Assembly (NCBI GenBank): GCA_035547155.1
Contig: DASZVJ010000026.1
Coordinates: 1-26,976, forward strand
Reading direction: 5' to 3'
DNA length: 26,976 bases
Source of the DNA: CAZNMF01 sp035547155
GTDB taxonomy: Bacteria > Acidobacteriota > Vicinamibacteria > Vicinamibacterales > SCN-69-37
Under the pieces are notes generated by a model, which was given only the letters and a program-made list of their open reading frames with translations, did not search any database and was not told where the DNA came from. The position numbers were made by a program, and so were the translations under genes. Of this stretch, positions 1 to 7,974 are shown piece after piece; positions within the stretch are counted from its first letter, which is position 1, and every line of letters begins with the position of its first letter.

Positions 1-1091
1 GGCGCGCTCGTGGCGGCCGTATCCGGCGCACCGACGCGCGCGAGGATCCTGTAGCGGCCAGGGGGCACGCTGGCGTAGCGGAACCGGCCGTCCGACGTCG
101 GCGCCTGGACGAGCACGGGATGACTCGACGCGGCGAACGTCCGTAGCCCGTCGATGACGAGCGAGAGCTGCACGCGCTCGGGCGAATAGCCGTCGGGCAC
201 GACGATGGTCCCGTCGATCGTGCCCGTGTGCACGGCGGCGACGACGAAGTCGAGACCGAGGCGTTCGTCGCCGGGCCCAAGCGCGATCGGCGTCGCATCG
301 CTGAACGCGACCGTGCCCGGAAAATACGTCGGCGCGTAGCTGACCGTGATCGGCGGTGCAACGTCGACGCGCCCATCGGCCGCCACGCCCGGCCGCGACG
401 TCGTCAGCGCGCTCATCAACGCGTCCATGTCCGCGTCGCTTCGACGGCCCATCGCGCCGTCGCCGACGACGGTCATCGTCGCGGCGAGGACGTATCGTCC
501 CGGAGCCAGGCCGAAGAATCGATAGACGCCGCGATCGTCGGTTGTCGCCGTGTGCTGTCCGCTCGATTCCAACATGCCGATGCCACCTGGATTCGCGGCG
601 TCGAGCGCGTAGACCGGCATGTTCGACAGCGGCGCGCCGGTCTCGTCGCGCAGCGTGCCTTCGAGCACAGCGCCGCGCGTCAGGCGAATCGAGAGCGAGA
701 CCTGCTGATCGTGACCGAGCTGAATCGCGATGCCCGGCCGTCCCGGCCGCGTGGCGCCGTACGCGGACGGCAGATACGCGGCCTTCGTCGCGACCGCCGT
801 ATAGCGGCCTTCCGGCAATCCCGGAAACGCGAAGCGGCCGTCGTCGTCGGTGACGACGCTGCGCGTCGGCGGCGTGCCGGAGCCAACCAGCGTGACGACG
901 GCGCGGCGGATGCGTGAGTCCGGCGCATCGCCGACGACAACGCCCGAGATCGACGCCGTGCCTGCAACCGGACGCGTCTGTCGTCCCGTGTCGCGCACTT
1001 GCGCCGCGAGCGGCGTCGCCATCAGCGCGCAGAGTGCGGCGATTGTCAGCAACCAACGCGTGCAAGCGGCGAATCGCCTGCGCCGCGTCAT
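1..1091 (-). CDS. Exported carboxypeptidase-regulatory-like domain protein, 3' end cut by window edge
   Basis: The frame stays open from the ATG at 1091 to the first base, giving at least 363 codons; the C-terminus lies outside the window. The N-terminus is Arg-rich (MTRRRRRFAAC), then a hydrophobic stretch (LLTIAALCALMATPLAAQ) that reads as a signal peptide ending near AAQ. Behind it come repeated Ig-like modules with the pattern of CarboxypepD_reg: SISGVVVGDAP..., VLEGTLRDETGAPLSNMPVYAL, and a later GTIDGTIVVPDGYSPERVQLSL, each with a DGRF or DRGVYRF step and a PPGRY-type turn. Such modules are non-catalytic beta-sandwiches on exported or surface proteins. The start codon overlaps the stop of the upstream gene (ATGA), so the two are almost certainly co-translated paralogues. 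Substrate or partner cannot be told from sequence. Confidence 0.85.
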   Translation of the reverse strand, partial: MTRRRRFAACTRWLLTIAALCALMATPLAAQVRDTGRQTRPVAGTASISGVVVGDAPDSRIRRAVVTLVGSGTPPTRSVVTDDDGRFAFPGLPEGRYTAVATKAAYLPSAYGATRPGRPGIAIQLGHDQQVSLSIRLTRGAVLEGTLRDETGAPLSNMPVYALDAANPGGIGMLESSGQHTATTDDRGVYRFFGLAPGRYVLAATMTVVGDGAMGRRSDADMDALMSALTTSRPGVAADGRVDVAPPITVSYAPTYFPGTVAFSDATPIALGPGDERLGLDFVVAAVHTGTIDGTIVVPDGYSPERVQLSLVIDGLRTFAASSHPVLVQAPTSDGRFRYASVPPGRYRILARVGAPDTAATSA

Positions 1092-3214
1092 TGCGCGTCC
1101 ACCTTCAGATTCGCTGTGCGCGTCTCGCCCCAGCCGACGGACACGCGCGGCGCACCGGCCGCTGCGGCAAAGAACTCGGGATCGCGCCAGCGATCCCGCC
1201 ACGCACTCGGCACGATGGCGACGAGATAGTCGCCCGCCGGCAATGACAATCGATACGTGCCATCGCGCGACGTTGTCGCCGACACCATGTCCGGCGGCGA
1301 GAAGCCGAAGTCGGTCCAACGCGTCGAGTCCGCAGGAAATGCGGCAATGCGCGCACCGGCGGCCGCCGCGCCGTTCGCCGTTGTGACCGTGCCGGCGATC
1401 GTCGCGCGCGCCTGCGTAAGCGTAACGACGATGCCGTCGACGTGTTGTCCGGCGGAAATGTCGAATGGTTGTGACGTGCGATCACGGCCTTCGTACGCGA
1501 CCGACTTCACCATCCATCCTTGGGGACCGATCGCCCGTACGAGGTACTGGCCGGGCTCCAGATGGGTCAGCGTGAAACGCGCTGGCGCGTCGTTGCGGTT
1601 GACGGAAACCGATTGCTGCCCGCGCGTCACGCTGGCGTCGGCCGGATCGGCCGCGAGCATCGCGCCGCTCCACATCCGCGCGGGCGTCGCCGCGTTCGGC
1701 GGCGCGGCTGCGGGTGCGGCGTTCTCGAACTCCACGCGGCCGGCGATCGATCCCGCAGCGGTGAGACGCACGACGACCGTCGATGTGGCGCCTGCGCCGA
1801 CCGTCACGTTCTGATGCGCCGAGAGCGCGGCGGCATTGTCCGTCGTGACGGAAAGCGTGCCTCCGGCAAGCGACGCACCGCCCGACGACAGCGACGCGAA
1901 CGTCGCCCCCGCAGGGCCGCCTGAGATCCGGTTGAACATCCCGTTGAACGTTCCGACGCCAGGCGGCCACGGCAGCGACGATGCCAGGCCGCCGAGCGTG
2001 AGCGATCCGGGTTGCCATGTCTGGATCGCGTTGAGGCGCGCCTGGATTTCGAGCGTGTACGATCCGGCCGGCACGTTCGCGAGGCGGAATCGGCCTGCCG
2101 TATCGGTGCGGGCCGTGGCCGTTTCGAAGCCCAATCCGAGATCCGGCGCAGCGAGCAACCGGACGAACAGGTTCGCGATCTGACCGGGGCCTTCGACGAG
2201 CCCTGTCAGCGCACCCACGGGCGCAGGTTGGATCTGAATGTCGATCGCCGTTCGATCTTCGCCGAACTTCAGATCGATTGCCGTGGCCTGCGTCGGATCC
2301 GTGGCCACCGGATAGAACGTGAGTGGATAACTGAACGCCTGGCCGTTCGACGGTGGAGGCGGAATGGGGTAGCGGCCGATGGCGATGCGCGTGTCACCGC
2401 CGGCTTCGATCGTCGGCACGATCGCGGGCGCGCGCGACGTGCCCTGCGCGGCTGCGTAGCGATCGTCGGACATGCCGGTCAGATCCGCCTGCGTCGCGAA
2501 CGGTGAAATCGATGACTGCACGCTCGGGACGGCGATCAGATAGCGTCCCGGCGGCAGATTCGGGATGCGATACGCGCCGCGATCGTCGGTGAGCGCGACG
2601 GGACCGCTCGCGAGACGATCGCGTCCTGCAAATCGCAGGACGCTGATCGCCGCGACCTGCACGCCGACGACGGGCTCGCCGCGCTCATCGCGAAGGACGC
2701 CGCTGATCGCGCCCGGCTTCCACAACACGACGCGCGCGTCCGTGACGCGTTGCCCATCGGTCAACGCGATCGTCTGTGACGAGGCGCCCGGGACGTCCTC
2801 CCGGCTGTAACCACCGGTGAGATAGCCGGCATGACTCGCGTTGATCGCCCATCCCGCGGACGCAGGGACGTTGACGAACGCGAAACGGCCTTGCGAGTCG
2901 GTGACTTGGCGCGTTCGAAATGGCGGTGCCGTCTCAACCGTCGCTATGAATCCCGCGTCTGCGGATATCGCTTGCGACGGCGCGCTGCGGAAATTCGTAA
3001 ATCCGCCAATCGCCGGTTCACCCGTCGCCTCCGCCGGACTCAGCGCGACGACGGCGCCGGGAATCGCGCGTCCGGTCAGCGCGTCGACGACAACGCCGGC
3101 GATGACGCCCGTGGGCGGGGAAGCGTTGTCTGCGTTCTGCCGCGCGATGGTCGCGCGCGTCATGAGGCCGACGAGAACCACGAGCAGTACCCGCGACGCG
3201 CGTCGCATCGTCAT
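1088..3214 (-). CDS. Exported multi-module carboxypeptidase-regulatory-like protein
   Basis: This 708-residue protein starts MTMRRASRVLLVVLVGLMTRATIARQ, a short basic N-region and a hydrophobic core typical of a secretion signal. It contains at least three CarboxypepD_reg-like modules: GVIAGVVVDALTGRAIPGAVVAL near residue 36, AISGVLRDERGEPVVGVQVAAI near 170, and ATIAGTVTTANGAAAAGARIAAF near 610. Between them are repeated GRFxxxNVPAGSYxLxI turns (for example GRFRLANVPAGSYTLEI). No enzyme motif is visible, so a structural or binding role at the cell envelope is inferred. It overlaps the next gene by four bases (ATGA), implying translational coupling. The upstream ATG at 3214 is used; a second ATG lies two codons in. 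No good Shine-Dalgarno is seen. Confidence 0.88.
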   Translation of the reverse strand: MTMRRASRVLLVVLVGLMTRATIARQNADNASPPTGVIAGVVVDALTGRAIPGAVVALSPAEATGEPAIGGFTNFRSAPSQAISADAGFIATVETAPPFRTRQVTDSQGRFAFVNVPASAGWAINASHAGYLTGGYSREDVPGASSQTIALTDGQRVTDARVVLWKPGAISGVLRDERGEPVVGVQVAAISVLRFAGRDRLASGPVALTDDRGAYRIPNLPPGRYLIAVPSVQSSISPFATQADLTGMSDDRYAAAQGTSRAPAIVPTIEAGGDTRIAIGRYPIPPPPSNGQAFSYPLTFYPVATDPTQATAIDLKFGEDRTAIDIQIQPAPVGALTGLVEGPGQIANLFVRLLAAPDLGLGFETATARTDTAGRFRLANVPAGSYTLEIQARLNAIQTWQPGSLTLGGLASSLPWPPGVGTFNGMFNRISGGPAGATFASLSSGGASLAGGTLSVTTDNAAALSAHQNVTVGAGATSTVVVRLTAAGSIAGRVEFENAAPAAAPPNAATPARMWSGAMLAADPADASVTRGQQSVSVNRNDAPARFTLTHLEPGQYLVRAIGPQGWMVKSVAYEGRDRTSQPFDISAGQHVDGIVVTLTQARATIAGTVTTANGAAAAGARIAAFPADSTRWTDFGFSPPDMVSATTSRDGTYRLSLPAGDYLVAIVPSAWRDRWRDPEFFAAAAGAPRVSVGWGETRTANLKVDAQ

Positions 3215-3225
3215 CTTGTGAGGTA

Positions 3226-3247
3226 CGCCGAACCTGAAGGTTCGGCG
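3226..3247. repeat. Perfect 9-bp stem palindrome between two genes
   Basis: Arms CGCCGAACC and GGTTCGGCG surround the loop TGAA. The hairpin sits between the end of the reductase gene and the start of the next minus-strand gene. There is no T-run after it on either strand, so it is not a standard rho-independent terminator. It looks like a second class of the short intergenic palindromes seen elsewhere in the window, and it could still act as a transcript 3' end. Confidence 0.6.
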
Positions 3248-3268
3248 CTCCGAAAAGCGTGCCGTCCG

Positions 3269-4429
3269 CTAATACACGTCCCGCTTGTATCGCTTCGTCT
3301 TCCGCAGATTCTCGACGTACTCGGCGGCGTGTTCGGGCGTTTTGCCGCCGATGGTCTCGGCGATACGGTGCAGCTCGCGATCGACGTCGGCGGCCATGTG
3401 CTCTTTGTCACCGCAGACGAAGAGCTCCGCGCCGTTCTCCAGCCAGTCCCAAATGTCGTGCGCCTGTTCGCGCATGCGATGTTGAACGTAGATCTTGTCG
3501 GCCTGATCGCGCGAGAACGCCGTGTCGAGACGGAGCAGGCCGTCGCGCGCGTACGTGGTGAGCTCGTTCTCGTAGAAGAAATCGCTCGCGCGGCGCTGCT
3601 CGCCGAAGAACAGCCAGTTGCGGCCGCGCGCGCCGGTGACGATCCGCTCTTCGATGAACGATCGGAACGGCGCGAGGCCCGTGCCTGGTCCGACCATGAT
3701 CATCGGCGCCGACGGATCGGCCGGCATCGCGAAGTGCTTCTGCTGATCCTGCAGATAGAGATCGGCGGACTCGCCGGTCGGCCAGCGATCGTTCAGCCAC
3801 GTCGACGCGACGCCGAAGCGCTCGCGTCCGCGCAGCGTGTACGTGACCGACACGACGAGCGCGTGTACCTCGTCCGAATGCGCCTTCACGCTCGACGCGA
3901 CGGAGTAGAGCCGCGGCAGGAGCGACCGCAGCGTCGACACGAGTTCGGCCGGCTCGACGCGCACGTCCGGATGCGCTTCGAGCACGTCGAGCACGTCGTG
4001 GCTGTCGGGACCGCTGAGATACTGCTTGAGCAGCGCGGTGTTCGCCGGTCCGAGCAGCGGCGCGAGCGACGAGGCGCCGCGCGACGCCATCAACTCGATC
4101 AGCTTGCGGCTCGGCGCGGCCAGCGAATGCGTCTTCAGCGCGTCGGCGAGCGTCGTCTCGCCGCGAGCCGTCGTGACGATTTCGCAGCCCGTCGCGCCAA
4201 GCCGATCGATGACGCGCGCGACGAGCACCGGGTCGTTGATCGGATGCACGCCCAGCGCATCGCCGGGGCGGTACGCGATCGGTGCGCCCTCGAGCGAGAT
4301 CGCATGATGGAGCGTGCGCTTGCCGGAGCCCGCGCCGGTGAGGACGATGCTGGCGATGTGCCGCCCGCGAAACGCCTGTTTGGAGTCCCGAGGTGACGTC
4401 TCCACTCGGGCCTCAGTCTGTTCAGTCAC
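3269..4429 (-). CDS. CysJ-like FAD/NADPH oxidoreductase lacking the flavodoxin domain
   Basis: The 386-residue product matches the C-terminal two thirds of the sulfite reductase flavoprotein / cytochrome P450 reductase family. The FAD site is RLYSVASS (173-180) with GVASTWL (206-212). The NADPH site has GPGTGLAPFRSF (247-258), FFGEQRRASDFFYENEL (274-290) and VCGD (338-341). The end KRYKRDVY matches the typical aromatic CysJ terminus that stacks on FAD. Full CysJ proteins are about 600 residues with an N-terminal FMN flavodoxin domain. Here only about 20 residues precede the FAD-binding domain, so electrons must pass to a separate flavodoxin, ferredoxin or haem partner, which is not in this window. 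The start is GTG at 4429; no strong ribosome site is visible. A role in assimilatory sulfite reduction is possible but not shown by neighbours. Confidence 0.9.
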   Translation of the reverse strand: MTEQTEARVETSPRDSKQAFRGRHIASIVLTGAGSGKRTLHHAISLEGAPIAYRPGDALGVHPINDPVLVARVIDRLGATGCEIVTTARGETTLADALKTHSLAAPSRKLIELMASRGASSLAPLLGPANTALLKQYLSGPDSHDVLDVLEAHPDVRVEPAELVSTLRSLLPRLYSVASSVKAHSDEVHALVVSVTYTLRGRERFGVASTWLNDRWPTGESADLYLQDQQKHFAMPADPSAPMIMVGPGTGLAPFRSFIEERIVTGARGRNWLFFGEQRRASDFFYENELTTYARDGLLRLDTAFSRDQADKIYVQHRMREQAHDIWDWLENGAELFVCGDKEHMAADVDRELHRIAETIGGKTPEHAAEYVENLRKTKRYKRDVY

Positions 4430-4467
4430 GGGGCGCTAGTGTAGCAAGAAGGCGCACCGGTTCCGCC

Positions 4468-6606
4468 TCAACCTTGCGCGGGCGGAACGATGGGCATCTG
4501 GCTGAACTGCTGGAAATATTTCAGGATGTGATCGCGCCAGAGCGCGGCGTCCGTCACCTGAATCTGCAGCCGCTCGGCGACCTCGCGATGCCGCTGCGCA
4601 TCGATGCGTCCCGCAAGCGATTGCCACGTCGCCTGCATCTTCGCCACATCGGCCGTGCCTTTGTAATAGTGCGTGACGAGGCCGTCCCACAGCGTCTGTC
4701 CATTCTTCAGCTTGTAGGTCCACGGCAGCCGATGGAACCAGAGCAGGTACTTCTCCGGGCACGTCTCGAGGCTGTCGAACATGTCGCGGACCGGCGGGAA
4801 GTACTGCGCGACGGCCTGATCGCCCTTCATCGTGCGATCGAAGCCGATGCCCTCGGGCGACGCCTGGTGATAGTAGACCGCCGTCCAATCCTTGCGCGGG
4901 CCGCCGGCGTTCTCCGGCATCGGCGCGTAGTGGTTGCCGCCGATCATGTGGTGCAGGCCGAGCGGCATCGTGTAGTTCACGTACGTCTCGCGCGAGCCCA
5001 TCATCAGCGCCGTGATCGTCGCGAGCGTCTGCGCGTCGTTCGTGAACGTCATGCGCGTCCACTCGTCGGCGACCTGCGCGGCGGTCAGCTGCGGGTTCCA
5101 GGCGAGGCGGCCCGACGCGTACCAGTTCGACTGCGAGAAGTGATGGCCGCACCAGTTGCGATCGCTGCCGGGATTGGCGACCGACACGAAGCCGGTGACG
5201 CTGTACGGCTCGATCGCGCCTTCGATCGCCTTGGCGACCGTCGATCCCTGGCCCTTCGCGTACGTGTCCGACTCGAGGAACTCTTCCCACATCGTGCCGA
5301 GATACACGAGGTGTTTGGCCTGGCCGAGATATTCCTGCGTCGCCTGGATCTCGGCGAGCACCGGCGTCTGCTTCATCGCGCCGAAGAGCGGGTGGAACGG
5401 CTCGCGCGGCTGGAAGTCGATCGCGCCGTTCTTCACCTGGATGAGCACGTTCGGCTTGAACTGGCCGTCGAGCTTCGTGAACTCGATGTACGCGCGCTTC
5501 GCCCGATCCGGATCGACGTCATCGTCGTAGACGAACGCACGCCAGATGACGCTGCCGCCGTGCGGCGCGAGCGCGTCGGCCATGACGTTGGCGCCTTCCG
5601 CGTGCGTGCGCTTGTAGTCCTTCGGCCCTGGCTGGCCCTCGGAGTTCGCCTTGACGAGGAAGCCGCCGAAGTCGGGGATGGCCGCGTAGATCTCGTCCGC
5701 CTTCGCTTTCCACCACGCGGCGACGGTCGCGTCGAGCGGATCGGCCGTCGTGAGCTTGCCGAGCGTGACCGGCGCGGCGAAGTTGACCGAGAGATACAGT
5801 CGCACGCCGTACGGCCGCCACACGTTGGCGAGCGCCGCTTCCTTCGCGATGAACGCGGGCGTCAGGAAGTCGATCTGCGCGTTGACGTTGTTGACGACCG
5901 CGCCGTTGAGGCCGATCGACGCCATCGTGCGCGCGTAGTCCGTGTAGCGCGGATCGATCGTGCCCGGCAGATCGTTCCACTGCCACAACGAGCGCCCTGC
6001 GTAGCCACGCTCGATCGTGCCGTTCAGGTTGTCCCAGTGGTTGATCATCCGGAGCTTCACTTTCGGCTGCTCCGTGACGTTCAGGCGATCGATCGGCTGC
6101 GCGGTTTGCAGCAGACGCAGAAAGTGGAACGTGCCGTAGAGCGTGCCGAGCTCGCCGGACGATGCGATCGCAATCACGTTGCGTCCGTTCATCGTCGCGT
6201 GCCGGATGATGAAGCCGTCCGATCCGGCCGCCGTGAGCTCCTTGGCCCAGCCGAGCGATCGAATCGCCGGCGACGACTCGGGCGTGCCGACGACGACGGC
6301 GTTGGCGGCAATGGCCGACGTGCTCGCGGGCACGGCCGCGCCGAGCATCGACGCGAGCGCGTCGCTCAATTCTTTGCGCACGATGGCCGCGGTCGGCGAC
6401 GTGCCTTGCACGACGATCTGACGAATCGTTTGTTTGTATTGCGACGCGATCGCTCCGGGCGGCGCGTAACGGAGCCACAGCTTGTAGCCGTCTTCGTCGG
6501 CGGGTGCGCCTTGCCACAGCGCCCGCGCGTCGAGCGTCCGTCCCGCATACAACCCGGCCACGCCGGCCACACTCGTCGTCACGAACTCGCGTCGATTCAA
6601 AGGCAC
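4468..6606 (-). CDS. GH67 alpha-glucuronidase, Tat-exported
   Basis: The 712-residue protein removes (4-O-methyl)glucuronic acid from the non-reducing ends of xylo-oligosaccharides (known function of GH67). Sequence support is strong: VKANSEGQPGP carries the general acid (Glu323), VKNGAIDFQPREP the Asp397, and IQATQEYLGQ the Glu425. The Asp-Glu spacing of 28 equals that of characterised GH67 enzymes. The ending region NWCGHHFSQSNWYASGRLAWNP is also family-typical. The N-terminus LNRREFVTTSVAGVAGLYAG is a twin-arginine signal, so it acts in the periplasm or outside. The GTG at 6606 is chosen because GAGAGGAG lies nine bases upstream. It follows the isomerase-like gene on the same strand, separated by about 200 bases of palindromic repeats. 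No carbohydrate-binding module is present. Confidence 0.95.
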   Translation of the reverse strand: MPLNRREFVTTSVAGVAGLYAGRTLDARALWQGAPADEDGYKLWLRYAPPGAIASQYKQTIRQIVVQGTSPTAAIVRKELSDALASMLGAAVPASTSAIAANAVVVGTPESSPAIRSLGWAKELTAAGSDGFIIRHATMNGRNVIAIASSGELGTLYGTFHFLRLLQTAQPIDRLNVTEQPKVKLRMINHWDNLNGTIERGYAGRSLWQWNDLPGTIDPRYTDYARTMASIGLNGAVVNNVNAQIDFLTPAFIAKEAALANVWRPYGVRLYLSVNFAAPVTLGKLTTADPLDATVAAWWKAKADEIYAAIPDFGGFLVKANSEGQPGPKDYKRTHAEGANVMADALAPHGGSVIWRAFVYDDDVDPDRAKRAYIEFTKLDGQFKPNVLIQVKNGAIDFQPREPFHPLFGAMKQTPVLAEIQATQEYLGQAKHLVYLGTMWEEFLESDTYAKGQGSTVAKAIEGAIEPYSVTGFVSVANPGSDRNWCGHHFSQSNWYASGRLAWNPQLTAAQVADEWTRMTFTNDAQTLATITALMMGSRETYVNYTMPLGLHHMIGGNHYAPMPENAGGPRKDWTAVYYHQASPEGIGFDRTMKGDQAVAQYFPPVRDMFDSLETCPEKYLLWFHRLPWTYKLKNGQTLWDGLVTHYYKGTADVAKMQATWQSLAGRIDAQRHREVAERLQIQVTDAALWRDHILKYFQQFSQMPIVPPAQG

Positions 6607-6633
6607 GGACGATGTCTCCTCTCGGTCTGCGAT

Positions 6634-6800
6634 CGGGCGGCCCGCCCACGGTGATTCCGCCCGTGGTCTCGGGCGGCCACAAGGGCCGCCCCTACGACTA
6701 ATCCATCCTCGGCTCGGGCGGCCACGGGGGAGGCGCCCCTACGACGTAGCCCGTGGTCTGTGGCCCGTAGCTCGCGTAGGGGCCGCCCTTGTGGCGGCCC
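6634..6800. repeat. Cluster of GC-rich palindromic repeats (3 copies plus a short one)
   Basis: The gap between the isomerase and the glucuronidase holds several copies of the window's main palindrome. A perfect one is at 6671-6691: arms GGGCGGCC and GGCCGCCC around ACAAG, followed by CTAC. A degenerate copy is at 6715-6742 and an inverted copy (GTAG first) at 6776-6800. A smaller hairpin GGGCGG-C-CCGCCC is at 6634-6646. The decamer CCCGTGGTCT occurs twice between them (6660-6669 and 6750-6759). The hairpins would be transcribed inside any isomerase-glucuronidase mRNA. Confidence 0.8.
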
Positions 6801-6805
6801 GTTCA

Positions 6806-7720
6806 TTACACGGTCCTGAACGTATACCCCAATGTCTCGAGATACGCCTTGCTGATGCGCGCGGTCTCGAGCGGCGGCATGATCATCGGCCGGCCTTCGG
6901 ACGGATCGAGCTCGACCATGATCATGATGTCGTTGCCGGACTTCTCCAGCAGATCGACGACCGCCGGCACGTTGACGCGGCCGCGGCCGAGCGGGCAGTA
7001 GCCGAGAAAGTCGGGACCGCCGTCGTAGTCCTTCAAATGCACGTGATGGACGATCGACTGGAAGTCCTTCACGACCTGCACGGGATCCGAGCCGCCCTTC
7101 TGCAGCTGGCCGACGTCCGGTCCGAACTTCACGTAGCGCGTGTTGACGGCTTCCATCACCGCGTAGGTCTCGTCGCGCGACTCGACGCACGTGCCCGTGT
7201 GCTGGTGCAGCACGCCGGTCACTCCCGTGCCGTCGAGCGCCTGACCCATCTCGTTCAGCGCCGCGATGATATCCGCCTTGTGCGCGGCGAAGTCGTAGGT
7301 CTGCCGCGGCACGCCGTTGGGGCCGAGCACGGCGATCGATCCGCCGCACTTCTTGATGAGCTGCGCCCACCGCACGAGCTTCGCGACTTCGTCCTTGCGC
7401 TTGGTGGGATCGGTCAGATTGAGCGGGCAGTAGGCCGAGCGCAGCGGCAGATGCGCGGCGTCGAGGATCTGATTGAGCCCGCCCTTCGCCTCCCAGCTCT
7501 CGAGCACGTTGCCGAACGACTCGTAGCCGTAATAGCCGAGGCTCGCGACGTCTTTGATCGCCTGTTCGGCGTTCGGCGGCGCAAAGCCCCACGTGATGCC
7601 GGTGTGGCCGACTTTGAGGCGACGCGCGGTACTCTGCGCGAGTACGCCAGGCGCGGCCGCGACCGTCAGACCAAGCGCGAGCGTCTTGGAGAACTCTCTC
7701 CGCGTCATCGACTCCGTCAT
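6806..7720 (-). CDS. Tat-exported sugar isomerase/epimerase-like TIM barrel
   Basis: The 304-residue product belongs to the xylose isomerase-like / IolE-type TIM-barrel superfamily. Candidate metal ligands in the usual order are Glu180 (HQHTGTCVES), Asp202 (FGPDVGQL), His228 (HHVHLKD) and Glu270 (IMVELDPS). The N-terminus MTRREFSKTLALGLTVAAAPGVLAQ is a Tat signal, so the enzyme is exported. The start at 7720 is preferred because GGAG stands six bases upstream; the alternative ATG at 7708 has its GGAG only three bases away. The frame stays open to 7984, but that part is made of palindromic repeats and is not believed. The substrate is unknown; members of this superfamily include inosose dehydratases, sugar epimerases and enzymes on 3-keto sugars. 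Its neighbours (glucuronidase, PQQ dehydrogenase) suggest carbohydrate work. Confidence 0.88.
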   Translation of the reverse strand: MTESMTRREFSKTLALGLTVAAAPGVLAQSTARRLKVGHTGITWGFAPPNAEQAIKDVASLGYYGYESFGNVLESWEAKGGLNQILDAAHLPLRSAYCPLNLTDPTKRKDEVAKLVRWAQLIKKCGGSIAVLGPNGVPRQTYDFAAHKADIIAALNEMGQALDGTGVTGVLHQHTGTCVESRDETYAVMEAVNTRYVKFGPDVGQLQKGGSDPVQVVKDFQSIVHHVHLKDYDGGPDFLGYCPLGRGRVNVPAVVDLLEKSGNDIMIMVELDPSEGRPMIMPPLETARISKAYLETLGYTFRTV

Positions 7721-7730
7721 GGATGGCTCC

Positions 7731-7756
7731 CGCCGAGATCCTAGTCCAACTCGGCG
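7731..7756. other. Stem-loop in the leader of the isomerase gene
   Basis: CGCCGAG (7731-7737) and CTCGGCG (7750-7756) form a perfect 7-bp stem with a 12-base loop, ending about ten bases before the ATG at 7720 on the minus strand. It would lie in the 5' untranslated part of the mRNA, next to the GGAG ribosome site. Function unknown; it could be chance in such GC-rich DNA. Confidence 0.35.
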
Positions 7757-7832
7757 CGGATTGCGCTGGATGTCCGACAGGTTTTCCAGTACAACTGCGG
7801 GCGCTGCGATCGCATATGTCTGGCGTCCGTGC

Positions 7833-7955
7833 GGGGCCGCCACGAGGGCGGCCCCTACGGAAGCAGTCGTAGGGGCGGCCCTTGTGGCCGCCCGGCGGAT
7901 TGACAGATGTCGACCGCGGTCAATCAGTTGTAGGGGCGGCTCCCCGTGGCCGCCC
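7833..7955. repeat. Three palindromic repeat copies in a divergent intergenic region
   Basis: Copies are at 7833-7858 (GGCCGCC / ACGAG / GGCGGCC, then CTAC), 7869-7894 (GTAG, then GGGCGGCC / CTTGT / GGCCGCCC, perfect 8-bp arms) and 7930-7955 (GTAG, then GGGCGGC / TCCCCGTG / GCCGCCC). Between the second and third lies another inverted repeat: GATTGAC (7898-7904) and GTCAATC (7919-7925), which contains a consensus-like TTGACA at 7900-7905. No convincing -10 follows at the right distance. Confidence 0.8.
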
Positions 7956-7974
7956 GTTGAGGGGATGTCGGAAC

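Noticed and set aside
4393..6654. 753-codon open frame on the plus strand opposite the GH67 gene
   Set aside because: Arg-rich and low in typical protein motifs; it mirrors a confident GH67 gene whose catalytic residues are intact. Long antisense frames are expected at this GC content.
7900..7928. Promoter for the PQQ dehydrogenase with TTGACA at 7900
   Set aside because: The -35 is good, but at 16-18 bases only AATCAG, ATCAGT or TCAGTT is found, none a plausible -10.
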